From Martelella radicis (GTDB taxonomy: Bacteria > Pseudomonadota > Alphaproteobacteria > Rhizobiales > Rhizobiaceae), in assembly GCF_014196625.1 (NCBI RefSeq), contig NZ_JACIDZ010000003.1, positions 62,001 through 126,000 of the forward strand: a stretch of DNA of 64,000 bases, read 5' to 3'. Positions within the stretch are counted from its first letter, which is position 1. Each line of letters opens with the position of its first letter. A model generated the notes under the pieces. The model saw only the letters and a program-made list of their open reading frames with translations. It did no database searches and was not told the origin of the DNA. A program made the translations under genes and the position numbers. Positions 26,595 through 34,989 of this stretch are shown one piece after another.

Positions 26595-27371
26595 TTATTG
26601 GGCGGTCCAACCGCCGTCAATCGAAATATGCGTACCGGTGACCTGGCTGGCGGCGTCGCTTGCAAGATAAAGCGCCGCGGCGGCGATCTGCTCGACGGTC
26701 ACGAACTGTTTGGTCGGCTGGGCGGCGAGAAGAACGTCGGTCTTCACCTGTTCTTCCGTCAGGCCGCGCGCTTTGGCCGTATCCGGGATCTGTTTCTGCA
26801 CGAGCGGGGTCAGCACATAACCGGGGCAGATGGCGTTGACCGTGATGTTGTGGCGGGCAAGCTCCAGCGCGACCGTCTTGGTCAGCCCCATCATGCCGTG
26901 CTTCGCCGCGACATAGGCGGACTTGAACGGCGAGGCGACCAGCCCGTGGGCGGAAACCAGATTGATGATCCGGCCATGGCCCGCCTTCTTCATCAGCGGA
27001 ACCGCATTATGGATCGTATGGAAGGAACTCGTCAGATTGATGGCGATGATCTGATCCCATTTTTCCGGCGGAAAATCCTCGATTGCGCTGACATGCTGCA
27101 CGCCGGCATTGTTGACCAATACGTCGAGCCCGCCGAAGGTCTGGTCGGCAGTCGCAATCAGATCCGCGATCTCGTCTGGCTTGGTCATGTCGGCGGGGTG
27201 GTAGATTACCGATCCCTCGCCGAGGCTGCCGACGCTTTCGACTGCCTGATTGATCGCCTCTTCCGATCCGAAACCGTTGATGACGAGATTGTCTCCGGCC
27301 TTCGCGAAGCCTTCGGCAATGCCGAGGCCGATCCCGCTGGTGGAACCGGTCACCACTACTGTGCGCGCCAT
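26595..27371 (-). CDS. bdhA: D-3-hydroxybutyrate dehydrogenase
   Basis: A 258-residue classical short-chain dehydrogenase that interconverts 3-hydroxybutyrate and acetoacetate with NAD, the entry to polyhydroxybutyrate-derived carbon use. The cofactor motif TGSTSGIGLGIA is at residues 8-19, NNAG near 87, the catalytic Ser in VSAHGLVASP near 140, and YVAAKHGMMG supplies the Tyr-Lys pair near 153-157. Inserts such as TPLVQKQIPDTAKARGL and the GGWTAQ ending are typical of bacterial BdhA. It sits directly upstream of xdhA, an unusual neighbour metabolically. Confidence 0.9.
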   Translation of the reverse strand: MARTVVVTGSTSGIGLGIAEGFAKAGDNLVINGFGSEEAINQAVESVGSLGEGSVIYHPADMTKPDEIADLIATADQTFGGLDVLVNNAGVQHVSAIEDFPPEKWDQIIAINLTSSFHTIHNAVPLMKKAGHGRIINLVSAHGLVASPFKSAYVAAKHGMMGLTKTVALELARHNITVNAICPGYVLTPLVQKQIPDTAKARGLTEEQVKTDVLLAAQPTKQFVTVEQIAAAALYLASDAASQVTGTHISIDGGWTAQ

Positions 27372-27619
27372 GATATGTATGCCATTCCCGTTCTTGTTGT
27401 TGTTTGCGATTTGCCAGAAAGGTTATGCGCAAACCGGAAGCCATGCAATTGCTTGCACGCGGGGAGATGGCAAGAAATGCACCCGGCCTGTGGTGATCTG
27501 GAGGAAGGTGTGAACACAGCGTTTCGCAAGCGGTGACGGCCGATCCCGTGACTTGCGGCAGGCGATGCTCCATATCAGGGTCCGACGCAATTCAGCTTCT
27601 GGCTTGAAAGGACGAACTG

Positions 27620-28666
27620 ATGGAACTGGGTGTCTTCACATTTGCCGATGTCGATCCGTCCGACGGCATCGATCGCGGGCGCGAGGCCGAACGTCGCATG
27701 AAGGACCTGATGGAGGAGATCAGGCTGGCGGATGATGTCGGGCTCGACGTCTTCGGCGTCGGCGAGCATCACCGCGTCGACTATCTGGTCTCTTCGCCGG
27801 CAACCGTGCTGGCCGGCGCCGCCACGACGACGAAGAATATCCGGCTGACGAGCGCGGTTTCGATTCTGTCCTCCGATGATCCCGTGCGCGTGTTCCAACA
27901 GTTCTCCTCCGTCGACTTGCTGTCTTCGGGTCGGGCGGAAATCATGGCCGGGCGCGGCTCCTTCATCGAGAGCTTTCCGCTGTTCGGCTACCCGCTGGAG
28001 GCCTATGACGAGCTGTTTTCGGAAAAACTCGATCTCCTGTTGAAGATCCGCGAGAACGAAAGGGTCACGTGGGAAGGCAATACGCGCGCGCCGCTCAAGG
28101 ATCAGCCGGTCTATCCGCGTCCGGTGCAGAACCCGCTGCCGGTCTGGATCGCCGCCGGCGGCACGCCGCAGTCGATGGCGCGCGCCGGCTTTCTCGGCCT
28201 GCCGCTGATCATCGCCATCCTTGGCGGCCAGCCGCGCCGGTTTGCGCCGCTCTTCGACATCCACCGCCAGGCGGGGCTTCAGGCCGGTCATGATCCGGCA
28301 AAGCTGAAGCGCGGCATTTCCGTCCACGGTTTTCTCGCCGATACGGCGGAAGAGGCTGCCGACATCTTCTTCGAGCCACAAAAGGCCGTCATGGACCGGC
28401 TCGGACGCGAGCGCGGCTGGGGCCCGCAAAGCCGGGCGCAATTCGATGCCTCGATGGGGCCGGAAGGCGCGTTGTTCGTTGGCGGACCGGAGGATCTGGC
28501 GAAGAAGATCGTCGCCCACCAGCGCATTTTCGGCCTCGACCGGTTCATGATTCAGTTCGCCGTCGGGCTTGTGCCGCAAGACCGGGTCTTGCATGCCATC
28601 GAGCTGTTCGGCAAAAGGGTCGCGCCGATGGTGCGCGAAATGCTCGCCGACGGCGAACCGGTTTAG
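27620..28666 (+). CDS. LLM class flavin-dependent oxidoreductase (luciferase-like)
   Basis: A 348-residue member of the bacterial luciferase-like monooxygenase family, using reduced FMN to oxidise a small substrate. It starts MELGVFTFADVD, has GLDVFGVGEHHRVDYLVSSP near residue 40-60, TSAVSILSSDDPVRVFQQFS near 80, and GRAEIMAGRGSFIESFPLFG near 105; ISVHGFLADTAEEA and FVGGPEDLAKKI lie in the C-terminal half. AAAGGA precedes ATG 27620. The next gene, map, is 27 bases downstream on the same strand. No substrate can be assigned. Confidence 0.88.
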   Translation: MELGVFTFADVDPSDGIDRGREAERRMKDLMEEIRLADDVGLDVFGVGEHHRVDYLVSSPATVLAGAATTTKNIRLTSAVSILSSDDPVRVFQQFSSVDLLSSGRAEIMAGRGSFIESFPLFGYPLEAYDELFSEKLDLLLKIRENERVTWEGNTRAPLKDQPVYPRPVQNPLPVWIAAGGTPQSMARAGFLGLPLIIAILGGQPRRFAPLFDIHRQAGLQAGHDPAKLKRGISVHGFLADTAEEAADIFFEPQKAVMDRLGRERGWGPQSRAQFDASMGPEGALFVGGPEDLAKKIVAHQRIFGLDRFMIQFAVGLVPQDRVLHAIELFGKRVAPMVREMLADGEPV

Positions 28667-28693
28667 AATTCGAAAGTTGAAAAGAGGGCCTGG

Positions 28694-29452
28694 ATGATCG
28701 TTACCACGGAAGAAGAGCTTCAGGCCCTGAAGGACATCGGCCGCATCTGCGCGGGCGCGGTCGAGATCATGTCGAAGGCGCTGGAGCCCGGCATCACCAC
28801 GCTTGAACTCGACCAGATCGGCCGCAAGTTCCTCGACGACAATGGCGCGCAGTCGGCGCCGGAAGTGACCTATCGGTTTCCCGGCGCGACCTGCATCTCC
28901 GTCAACGAGGAGGTCGCCCACGGCATTCCGGGCGACCGGGTGATTGCCGCCGGAGACCTCGTCAATATCGATGTTTCGGCCGAGAAGAACGGCTTCTTCT
29001 CCGATACCGGCGCGTCCTTCGCCGTCCCGCCGGTGACGTCGAAGATCAAACGCCTCTGCCGGGACGGCAAGCGGGCGATGTGGACGGGGATCAACCAGGT
29101 GAAGCCCGGCGGCGATTTCGCCGATATCGGCAACGCCATCGGCGATTTTGCCAAGAAGAACCGCTATTCGCTGATCCGCAACCTCGCCAGCCACGGCATC
29201 GGCCGTTCGCTGCATGAGGAACCGTCTGAGATCTCCACATGGCCGGACAGGAGCGAGCGGCGGCGCATCGCCGAAGGGCATGTCTTCACGGTCGAGCCGT
29301 TCCTCTCGCTCGGCGGCGAATTCGCCGAGGAAGAAGAGGATCAGGACTGGGTGCTCTATTCGATCCCGAAGGCGCTGACGGTACAGTTCGAGCACACGCT
29401 GGTGGCAACCCGCAACGGGCCGCTGATCCTGACGCTTCCCGAGGGCGAATAG
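28694..29452 (+). CDS. map: Methionine aminopeptidase, type I
   Basis: A 252-residue dinuclear metallopeptidase that removes N-terminal Met. Metal ligands are visible: D in NIDVSAEKNGFFSDTGASF (two Asp near residues 96 and 107), His in LASHGIGRSLHEEPS near 171, and Glu in VFTVEPFLSLGG near 204 and QFEHTLVAT near 236. VNEEVAHGIPGDR near 75 is the conserved substrate-pocket segment. It is slightly divergent in wording from the canonical map (for example QSAPEVTYRFPGATCISVNE), so it may be a second copy specialised for stress; a search for another map in the genome would tell. Confidence 0.9.
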   Translation: MIVTTEEELQALKDIGRICAGAVEIMSKALEPGITTLELDQIGRKFLDDNGAQSAPEVTYRFPGATCISVNEEVAHGIPGDRVIAAGDLVNIDVSAEKNGFFSDTGASFAVPPVTSKIKRLCRDGKRAMWTGINQVKPGGDFADIGNAIGDFAKKNRYSLIRNLASHGIGRSLHEEPSEISTWPDRSERRRIAEGHVFTVEPFLSLGGEFAEEEEDQDWVLYSIPKALTVQFEHTLVATRNGPLILTLPEGE

Positions 29453-29583
29453 GCCACGATCCGGTTTGCGTGCGCGCAACCGATTTGCCGACCTGAACAA
29501 TGTTTAATTTCTCTTTCGACCGTTTTTTGCCATAGATGGGCGAAGAACCCTTTCATTCGTGACTTTTCCGGAAGGCCAACCCA

Positions 29584-30855
29584 TTGTTTCAGTCGTTTTT
29601 TCCGAAACCGAAACTGTTTTTCGCCTCCGCCGTCATCTGGTCTCTCATCGGCATTCTGCTTTGGTACACGGTCATGCGCGAGGTCGGGGTCGGCATAGGC
29701 TTTGCCCCATATCCGCAGGGCGAGCAGCCCATCGGGCTTGCGCACTTCATCACCCCCGATTTCCTCTGGTTCTACATCTATTACGCCGCTTTCACCGTCG
29801 CTTTCGGCGTCTTCTGGTGGTTTTTCGGCGACAATCGAAAATGGCAGGCCTGGTCGGTATGGGGCTCGTCGCTGATCATCTTCATCACCTATTTCTCGGT
29901 GCAGGTCTCCGTCGCGATCAACAACTGGCGGCGGCCTTTCGGCGATACGCTGCAGGCGGCGCTCGAGGGCAATCAGGGCATTACTGAAGGTGATTTCTAT
30001 TCGCTGATGCTGATCTTCTTCCAGATCACCTCGCTCAGTGTCATCATCTTCATCCTGTCGCGTTTCTTCATCAGCCACTACATTTTCCGCTGGCGCACGG
30101 CGATGAACGACTACTACACCGGTATGTGGGAGCGGGTGCGCCATATCGAGGGCGCTTCCCAGCGTGTCCAGGAAGACACGATGCGCTTTGCCTCGATCAT
30201 GGAGGGGCTCGGCGTCTCCATCATCGATTCGGTGATGACGCTGATCGCCTTCCTGCCCGTGCTGTTCTCGCTTTCAAGCTATGTGACGCATCTGCCGATC
30301 ATCGGCGAAATCCCGGCGCCGCTGTTCAATGCCGCGATCTTCTGGTCGCTGTTCGGGACGGTGCTGCTCGCCGTCGTCGGCATCAAGTTGCCGGGGCTGG
30401 AATTCCGCAACCAGCGCGTGGAGGCTGCCTATCGTAAGGAACTGGTCTATGGCGAGGACCACGAAGACCGCGCCGACCCGATCACGCTGCGTGAACTCTT
30501 CACCAATGTGCGCCGCAACTATTTCCGGCTTTACCTGCACTACACCTATTTCAACCTGTTCCGCAGCCTCTATCTGCAGGCTGACAACATCTTCGCCTAT
30601 TTCATTCTGGTGCCGACCATGGTCGCCGGCAAGATCACCTACGGTATCGTCCAGCAGATCCTGACAGCCTTTGGTCAGGTGTCGAGTTCGTTCCAGTATC
30701 TGGTTCTTTCCTGGACGACGATCATCGAGCTGATCTCGATCTACAAACGTCTGAAGGCCTTCGAAGCCGCGATCTTTGGCATGGACCTGCCGGAAATCGA
30801 CCGCGAGGACTATCAGGAGCCGGGTGGAGCCGTGGCCGATACGCATCCGGACTGA
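29584..30855 (+). CDS. bacA: BacA/SbmA peptide antibiotic transporter
   Basis: A 423-residue SbmA/BacA inner-membrane protein, a proton-driven importer of antimicrobial peptides needed for chronic host infection and nodule bacteroid survival in rhizobia and Brucella. Several membrane helices are visible (for example [18 protein letters not shown] near residue 13-30, [20 protein letters not shown] near 60-79). Family blocks include [20 protein letters not shown] near 170, [15 protein letters not shown] near 190, and [20 protein letters not shown] near 330. The start is TTG 29584 (family proteins begin [13 protein letters not shown]) with GGAAGG 8 bases upstream. nnrU follows 69 bases later on the same strand. 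Confidence 0.95.
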   Translation: MFQSFFPKPKLFFASAVIWSLIGILLWYTVMREVGVGIGFAPYPQGEQPIGLAHFITPDFLWFYIYYAAFTVAFGVFWWFFGDNRKWQAWSVWGSSLIIFITYFSVQVSVAINNWRRPFGDTLQAALEGNQGITEGDFYSLMLIFFQITSLSVIIFILSRFFISHYIFRWRTAMNDYYTGMWERVRHIEGASQRVQEDTMRFASIMEGLGVSIIDSVMTLIAFLPVLFSLSSYVTHLPIIGEIPAPLFNAAIFWSLFGTVLLAVVGIKLPGLEFRNQRVEAAYRKELVYGEDHEDRADPITLRELFTNVRRNYFRLYLHYTYFNLFRSLYLQADNIFAYFILVPTMVAGKITYGIVQQILTAFGQVSSSFQYLVLSWTTIIELISIYKRLKAFEAAIFGMDLPEIDREDYQEPGGAVADTHPD

Positions 30856-30924
30856 GCGGCTTCAAAACGCTGCGGTTCGGGATTATTGTGCGCATGTCTT
30901 CGCGCCTTCAAGGGGAATAGCGCC

Positions 30925-31512
30925 ATGGTCATGCTCATCATTGCCGTTCTGATCTTCACCGGCATTCATCTCATTCACACCTTCGCTCCGGGCTTTCGCC
31001 AGGCGATGATCGATCGGCTGGGGGAGAATGCCTGGAGGGGCGTGTTCTCGATCGCGGCCCTTGCCGCGCTCATCTTCATGATCTGGGCCTTCGGCCATGC
31101 CCGCCAGCAGGGCATCGTCCTCTACGCGCCGCCCTTCTGGATGGCGCATATCACCATTCTCTTGATGCTGATCGCGATGATCTGTCTTGCCGCGAGCTTC
31201 TTTCCGCCGGGGCGGATCACGACCATGGCCAAGCATCCGCTGGTGCTGTCGGTGAAGATCTGGGCCCTGGCCCACCTTCTGGCCAATGGCGAGGCGGCCT
31301 CCGTCATCCTGTTTGCCGGCCTGCTCGTCTGGGCGGTCATTCTCAGGATTTCGCTGGCGAAGCGCGAGCGGGCCGGCAATTACAGCCGCAAGCCTTTCGT
31401 TTCCGCGCGCTATGATGCCTATGCCTTCGTCGTCGGGATCGCGCTCTGGGGGCTGTTCATCTGGAAGCTTCACGTCTGGCTGATCGGAGTTCCGGTTTCA
31501 TTCGCCGCGTGA
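30925..31512 (+). CDS. NnrU family membrane protein
   Basis: A 195-residue integral membrane protein of the NnrU family, named for a gene near denitrification clusters whose product supports nitric-oxide-related growth; the family also includes proteins distant from denitrification. Five to six hydrophobic helices are visible, starting with VMLIIAVLIFTGIHLIHTFAP and including the conserved AKHPLVLSVKIWALAHLLANGE near residue 98-119. AAGGGG lies 9 bases before ATG 30925. No other nitrogen-oxide genes occur nearby, so the NO role is uncertain here. Confidence 0.85.
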   Translation: MVMLIIAVLIFTGIHLIHTFAPGFRQAMIDRLGENAWRGVFSIAALAALIFMIWAFGHARQQGIVLYAPPFWMAHITILLMLIAMICLAASFFPPGRITTMAKHPLVLSVKIWALAHLLANGEAASVILFAGLLVWAVILRISLAKRERAGNYSRKPFVSARYDAYAFVVGIALWGLFIWKLHVWLIGVPVSFAA

Positions 31513-31630
31513 AAAGTGAAAAACGGTGCAATATCGCCCGGCGCATGCGGCTTTTTCCCTTACAACGGGAAGAAAAAACGGCTAGAAGGCGCGGCACTGG
31601 ACTTTAAGAAATTCATGCCGGAGTGACGGA

Positions 31631-32311
31631 ATGGCTAATCAGGACGACAGTTTTATCCGCGAGGTCAATGAGGAGCTGCGTTCCGACAGAATGAAGGACG
31701 CATGGCGGCGCTTCGGGCGTTATCTCATCGCGGCTGCCGTGCTGCTCGTTATCGGAACCGCCGGTTGGCGCGGTTATGAATACTGGCAGGCCCGCAAGGC
31801 GGCCGAATCCGGCGATATCTTCCTGACGGCTCTGAACGAGATCGAGGCCGGCAATCTGGATGCTGCCGGAGAGACGCTTTCCAAGCTCGAAGCCGAGGGG
31901 CACGGCTCCTATCCCGTTCTCGCCGAACTGCGCTCGGCGACGCTTCTGTCGGAAGCCGGTGATACGGCCGCCGCCGTCTCCGCCTTTTCCTCGATCGGCA
32001 AGGACCGCAGCGTGCCGGCAGCCATCCGCGACGCCGCTAAGCTGCGCGCCGGCTGGCTTCTGGTCGATACCGGGACCTATGAGCAGGTTTCGGCGGAAGT
32101 GGAGGAACTTGCCAATGACGGCAACCCGTTCCGCTTCTCCGCCCGCGAAATCCTCGGTCTTTCCGCCTATGGTCACCAGGATTATCCTCGTGCCCAGGAA
32201 TGGTTCGAGGAAATCGCCAACGATCCGGAAGCGCCGCGCAATGTGCTGAACCGCGCGCAGATCCTGCTCGAGGTGATGACCGCCAACGGTGAAATCCAGG
32301 ATGCCGGCTAA
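31631..32311 (+). CDS. YfgM-like tetratricopeptide protein, single membrane anchor
   Basis: A 226-residue protein of the YfgM/DUF2133-like family that in proteobacteria associates with the SecYEG translocon or outer-membrane assembly chaperones. It has a short cytoplasmic start (SFIREVNEELRSDRMKDAWRRF), one membrane helix at about residues 30-47 (YLIAAAVLLVIGTAGW), then a periplasmic helical repeat region with TPR-like pairs (for example AGNLDAAGETLSKLEAEG and EILGLSAYGHQDYPRAQEWF). It lies 19 bases upstream of der, the usual arrangement. Confidence 0.8.
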   Translation: MANQDDSFIREVNEELRSDRMKDAWRRFGRYLIAAAVLLVIGTAGWRGYEYWQARKAAESGDIFLTALNEIEAGNLDAAGETLSKLEAEGHGSYPVLAELRSATLLSEAGDTAAAVSAFSSIGKDRSVPAAIRDAAKLRAGWLLVDTGTYEQVSAEVEELANDGNPFRFSAREILGLSAYGHQDYPRAQEWFEEIANDPEAPRNVLNRAQILLEVMTANGEIQDAG

Positions 32312-32330
32312 GCCGGCCCGAGAGGAATAG

Positions 32331-33758
32331 ATGAGTTTCAAGGTCGCAATCGTCGGAAGGCCGAATGTCGGCAAGTCCACGCTGTTCAACCGTCTGGTCG
32401 GGCAGAAGCTGGCGCTTGTCGACGACACGCCGGGGGTGACCCGCGACCGCCGGCCGGGCGATGCGCGGCTGTTTGATCTCCGCTTCACCATCATCGACAC
32501 GGCCGGCCTCGAAGAGGCCGCCGCCGACACGCTGCCGGGGCGCATGCGCGCGCAGACGGAAGCGGCGATCGACGAAGCGGACCTGTCTCTGTTTCTCATC
32601 GACGCAAAGGCTGGACTGACGCCCGCCGATACGACCCTTGCCGAACTGCTGCGTCGCCGCGGCAAGCCCGTTGTGCTGGTTGCCAACAAGGCGGAAGCCC
32701 GCGGTTCGGATGCCGGCTTTTACGACGCCTTCACGCTTGGGCTCGGCGAACCCTGCCCGATCTCGGCCGAACATGGCCAGGGCATGAACGACCTGCGCGA
32801 AGCGATCATCGAGGCGATCGGCGAAGACCGTGCCTTCGGCAAGGACGATGACGGCGCGGAAGCCGAAACCGATGTGATGCTGACGCGCGAGGAAGCCGAG
32901 AACCCGGAAGAGGTCGCACCTTACGACGACAGCAAGCCCTTGCGGGTGGCAATCGTCGGCCGCCCGAATGCCGGCAAATCGACGCTGATCAACCGCTATC
33001 TTGGCGAGGAGCGGCTTCTGACCGGTCCCGAAGCCGGTATTACGCGTGATTCCATCTCTGTTGAATGGGAATGGCGCGGCCGCGCCATCAAGCTGTTCGA
33101 CACTGCCGGCATGCGCCGCAAGGCAAGGGTTGTGGAGAAGCTGGAAAAGCTTTCCGTTTCCGACGCCTTGCGCGCCATCCGCTTCGCCGAATGCGTGGTG
33201 ATCGTCTTTGATGCGACGATCCCGTTCGAAAAGCAGGACCTGCAGATTGTCGATCTCGTGCTGCGCGAGGGCAGGGCGGCTGTCATCGCCTTCAACAAGT
33301 GGGACATGATCGAGGACCGCCAGCAGGTGCTTGCGGACCTGCGGGAAAAGACCGACCGGTTGCTGCCGCAGGCCCGCGGCATTCGCGCCGTGCCGATCTC
33401 CGGCGAGCGGGGCACCGGCCTCGACAAGCTGATGCAGGCGGTCGCCGATACCGACAAGGTGTGGAACCGCAGGATTTCCACGGCCCGGCTCAACCGCTGG
33501 CTCGATGGTCAGACCGTCAGCCATCCGCCGCCCGCCGTTTCCGGCCGGCGCCTCAGGATGAAATACATGACGCAGGTGAAGACCCGCCCGCCTGGTTTCA
33601 TGATTTCCTGCACAAGGCCGGATGCCGTTCCGGAGAGCTATATCCGCTACCTGACCAACGGCCTTCGCAATGATTTCGACATGCCGGGCGTGCCGATCCG
33701 CATTCATTTCCGCGCCGGCGACAACCCGTTCGAGCACAAGCGCAAGAAGAAGCGCTGA
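32331..33758 (+). CDS. der: Ribosome biogenesis GTPase Der (EngA)
   Basis: A 475-residue tandem GTPase needed for assembly of the 50S ribosomal subunit. Two G domains are seen: the first with GRPNVGKST at residues 8-16, [11 protein letters not shown] and DTAGLEE; the second with GRPNAGKST near 209-217, [24 protein letters not shown] and FNKWD near 321-325. The C-terminal KH-like domain ([16 protein letters not shown] to [12 protein letters not shown]) follows and ends in a basic KHKRKKKR tail. A GAGAGGAAT ribosome site precedes ATG 32331. Its stop directly abuts the stop of the convergent glycosyltransferase. Confidence 0.97.
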   Translation: MSFKVAIVGRPNVGKSTLFNRLVGQKLALVDDTPGVTRDRRPGDARLFDLRFTIIDTAGLEEAAADTLPGRMRAQTEAAIDEADLSLFLIDAKAGLTPADTTLAELLRRRGKPVVLVANKAEARGSDAGFYDAFTLGLGEPCPISAEHGQGMNDLREAIIEAIGEDRAFGKDDDGAEAETDVMLTREEAENPEEVAPYDDSKPLRVAIVGRPNAGKSTLINRYLGEERLLTGPEAGITRDSISVEWEWRGRAIKLFDTAGMRRKARVVEKLEKLSVSDALRAIRFAECVVIVFDATIPFEKQDLQIVDLVLREGRAAVIAFNKWDMIEDRQQVLADLREKTDRLLPQARGIRAVPISGERGTGLDKLMQAVADTDKVWNRRISTARLNRWLDGQTVSHPPPAVSGRRLRMKYMTQVKTRPPGFMISCTRPDAVPESYIRYLTNGLRNDFDMPGVPIRIHFRAGDNPFEHKRKKKR

Positions 33759-34793
33759 TTAGTCGCCGTGGGCGGCGACCATATTGTCGTGGAACTGCCT
33801 GGCCGCCGCCTCCCAGGTATAGGACAACGCCAGTTCGCGGGCTTTTTCCGGTTCGCATTCGAGAGCTTTCAGACAGGCCGCCTCGAGATCGTCGTCAAGC
33901 ACGCCGGCCTGATCATGCCCGCCAAGAATATCGCTCGGGCCGGTCACCGGAAAGGCTGCCACGGGAACGCCGCTTGAGAGCGCCTCTATGATGGTGTTGC
34001 CGAAGGTGTCGGTTTTCGAGGTGAAGACGAAAACATCCGCCTCCGCATAGGCCTTTGCAAGGGCCTCGTCCCGCAGCATGCCGGCGAAATAAGCCTCGGG
34101 AAACTTTTCCTCGAGCGCCTTGCGGGCCGGACCGTCACCGACAACCACGATACTGCCCGGAAGCTTGAGCTCCAGCAAAGCGGGAAGGTTCTTCTCCACT
34201 GCGACGCGGGCAACGGTGAGGAAAACCGGGCGTTTGAGTCCGCCGAACGGGGCCTCCGATTTCGGGCGGGGTTGAAACAGTCTGTTGTCGATGCCCCTGC
34301 TCCAGCGCATCAGATTTTTGATGCCGCGCTCTTCCAGCTCGCGCGCCAGGCTGTCGGTCGCCACCATGCAGCCATTGCCGGAGTTGTGGAACCGGCGGAC
34401 GATGCCATAGAGCATGTCTTTCGGGATCGGCAGGCGGGCCGCGACATATTCGGGAAAGCGGGTGTGGTAGCTGGTCGTAAAGCGCATGCCGCGCTTCAGG
34501 CAATAGCGGCGCGCCTTGAAGCCGAGCGGCCCTTCGGTCGCGATATGGACATAGTCCGGCGCGCTTTTGGCAATCTTGCGGGCAACCTGCCCATAGGTGG
34601 CAAGCGCCAGGCGGATTTCGGGATAGGTCGGCATCGGCATGCTGCGGAAGAGGTCGGGCGTGATCATTGTCACCGCGACCCCCATCTTTTCCAGTTCGCG
34701 GTTGGTGCTCTCGATCGAGCGAACAACGCCGTTGACCTGCGGATGCCAGGCATCGGATACGAGGGTCAGTCTCTTGAGCGCCTTGTCGTTCAC
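33759..34793 (-). CDS. Glycosyltransferase family 4-type, probable PhoB-controlled diacylglycerol glycosyltransferase
   Basis: A 344-residue GT-B retaining glycosyltransferase. The N-terminal half has LVSDAWHPQVNGVVRSIESTN (residues 10-30) and YVHIATEGPLGFKARRYC and TTSYHTRFPEY near 105-115; the C-terminal nucleotide-sugar part has FLTVARVAVEKNLPALLEL near 190, VVGDGPARKALEEKFP near 218, FVFTSKTDTFGNTIIEALSSG near 255-275 carrying the EX7E motif. This wording resembles rhizobial and Agrobacterium enzymes that glycosylate diacylglycerol (Agt type, making glucosyl- and glucuronosyl-diacylglycerol) to replace phospholipids under phosphate starvation. A PHO box 62 bases upstream supports this. 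Fold certain; acceptor inferred. Confidence 0.85.
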   Translation of the reverse strand: MNDKALKRLTLVSDAWHPQVNGVVRSIESTNRELEKMGVAVTMITPDLFRSMPMPTYPEIRLALATYGQVARKIAKSAPDYVHIATEGPLGFKARRYCLKRGMRFTTSYHTRFPEYVAARLPIPKDMLYGIVRRFHNSGNGCMVATDSLARELEERGIKNLMRWSRGIDNRLFQPRPKSEAPFGGLKRPVFLTVARVAVEKNLPALLELKLPGSIVVVGDGPARKALEEKFPEAYFAGMLRDEALAKAYAEADVFVFTSKTDTFGNTIIEALSSGVPVAAFPVTGPSDILGGHDQAGVLDDDLEAACLKALECEPEKARELALSYTWEAAARQFHDNMVAAHGD

Positions 34794-34854
34794 TTCCGTC
34801 TTCCGATTCTCCCGCAGGCTCGTGCCGCCAGTCCGGACCTGTTATCCAAGCGAT

Positions 34855-34872
34855 GTTACAGCCGTATTACAC
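34855..34872 (-). promoter_or_regulatory. PHO box (PhoB binding site) upstream of the glycosyltransferase
   Basis: Read on the minus strand, the site is GTGTAAT-ACGG-CTGTAAC: two 7-base direct repeats separated by 4 bases, the spacing and sequence of the PhoB operator (consensus repeats close to CTGTMAY). The second half is a full match and the first differs only in its first base. It ends 62 bases before the glycosyltransferase ATG, so activation of that gene by PhoB under phosphate limitation is expected. Confidence 0.7.
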
Positions 34873-34989
34873 CGCTCTGACGGCGCAAAAGCCAGATGCG
34901 GATAAAGAGCGATCTCCATTTACCTGCCGCGGGCGCGACGATAGGCTGGCGGCCAGTGAATTCAGACGATTTCAGGCAAGGATTTTCCA

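Noticed and set aside
27575-29500. 641-codon minus-strand frame opposite the luciferase-like and map genes
   Set aside because: Shadow; both plus-strand genes carry complete family motifs with ribosome sites.
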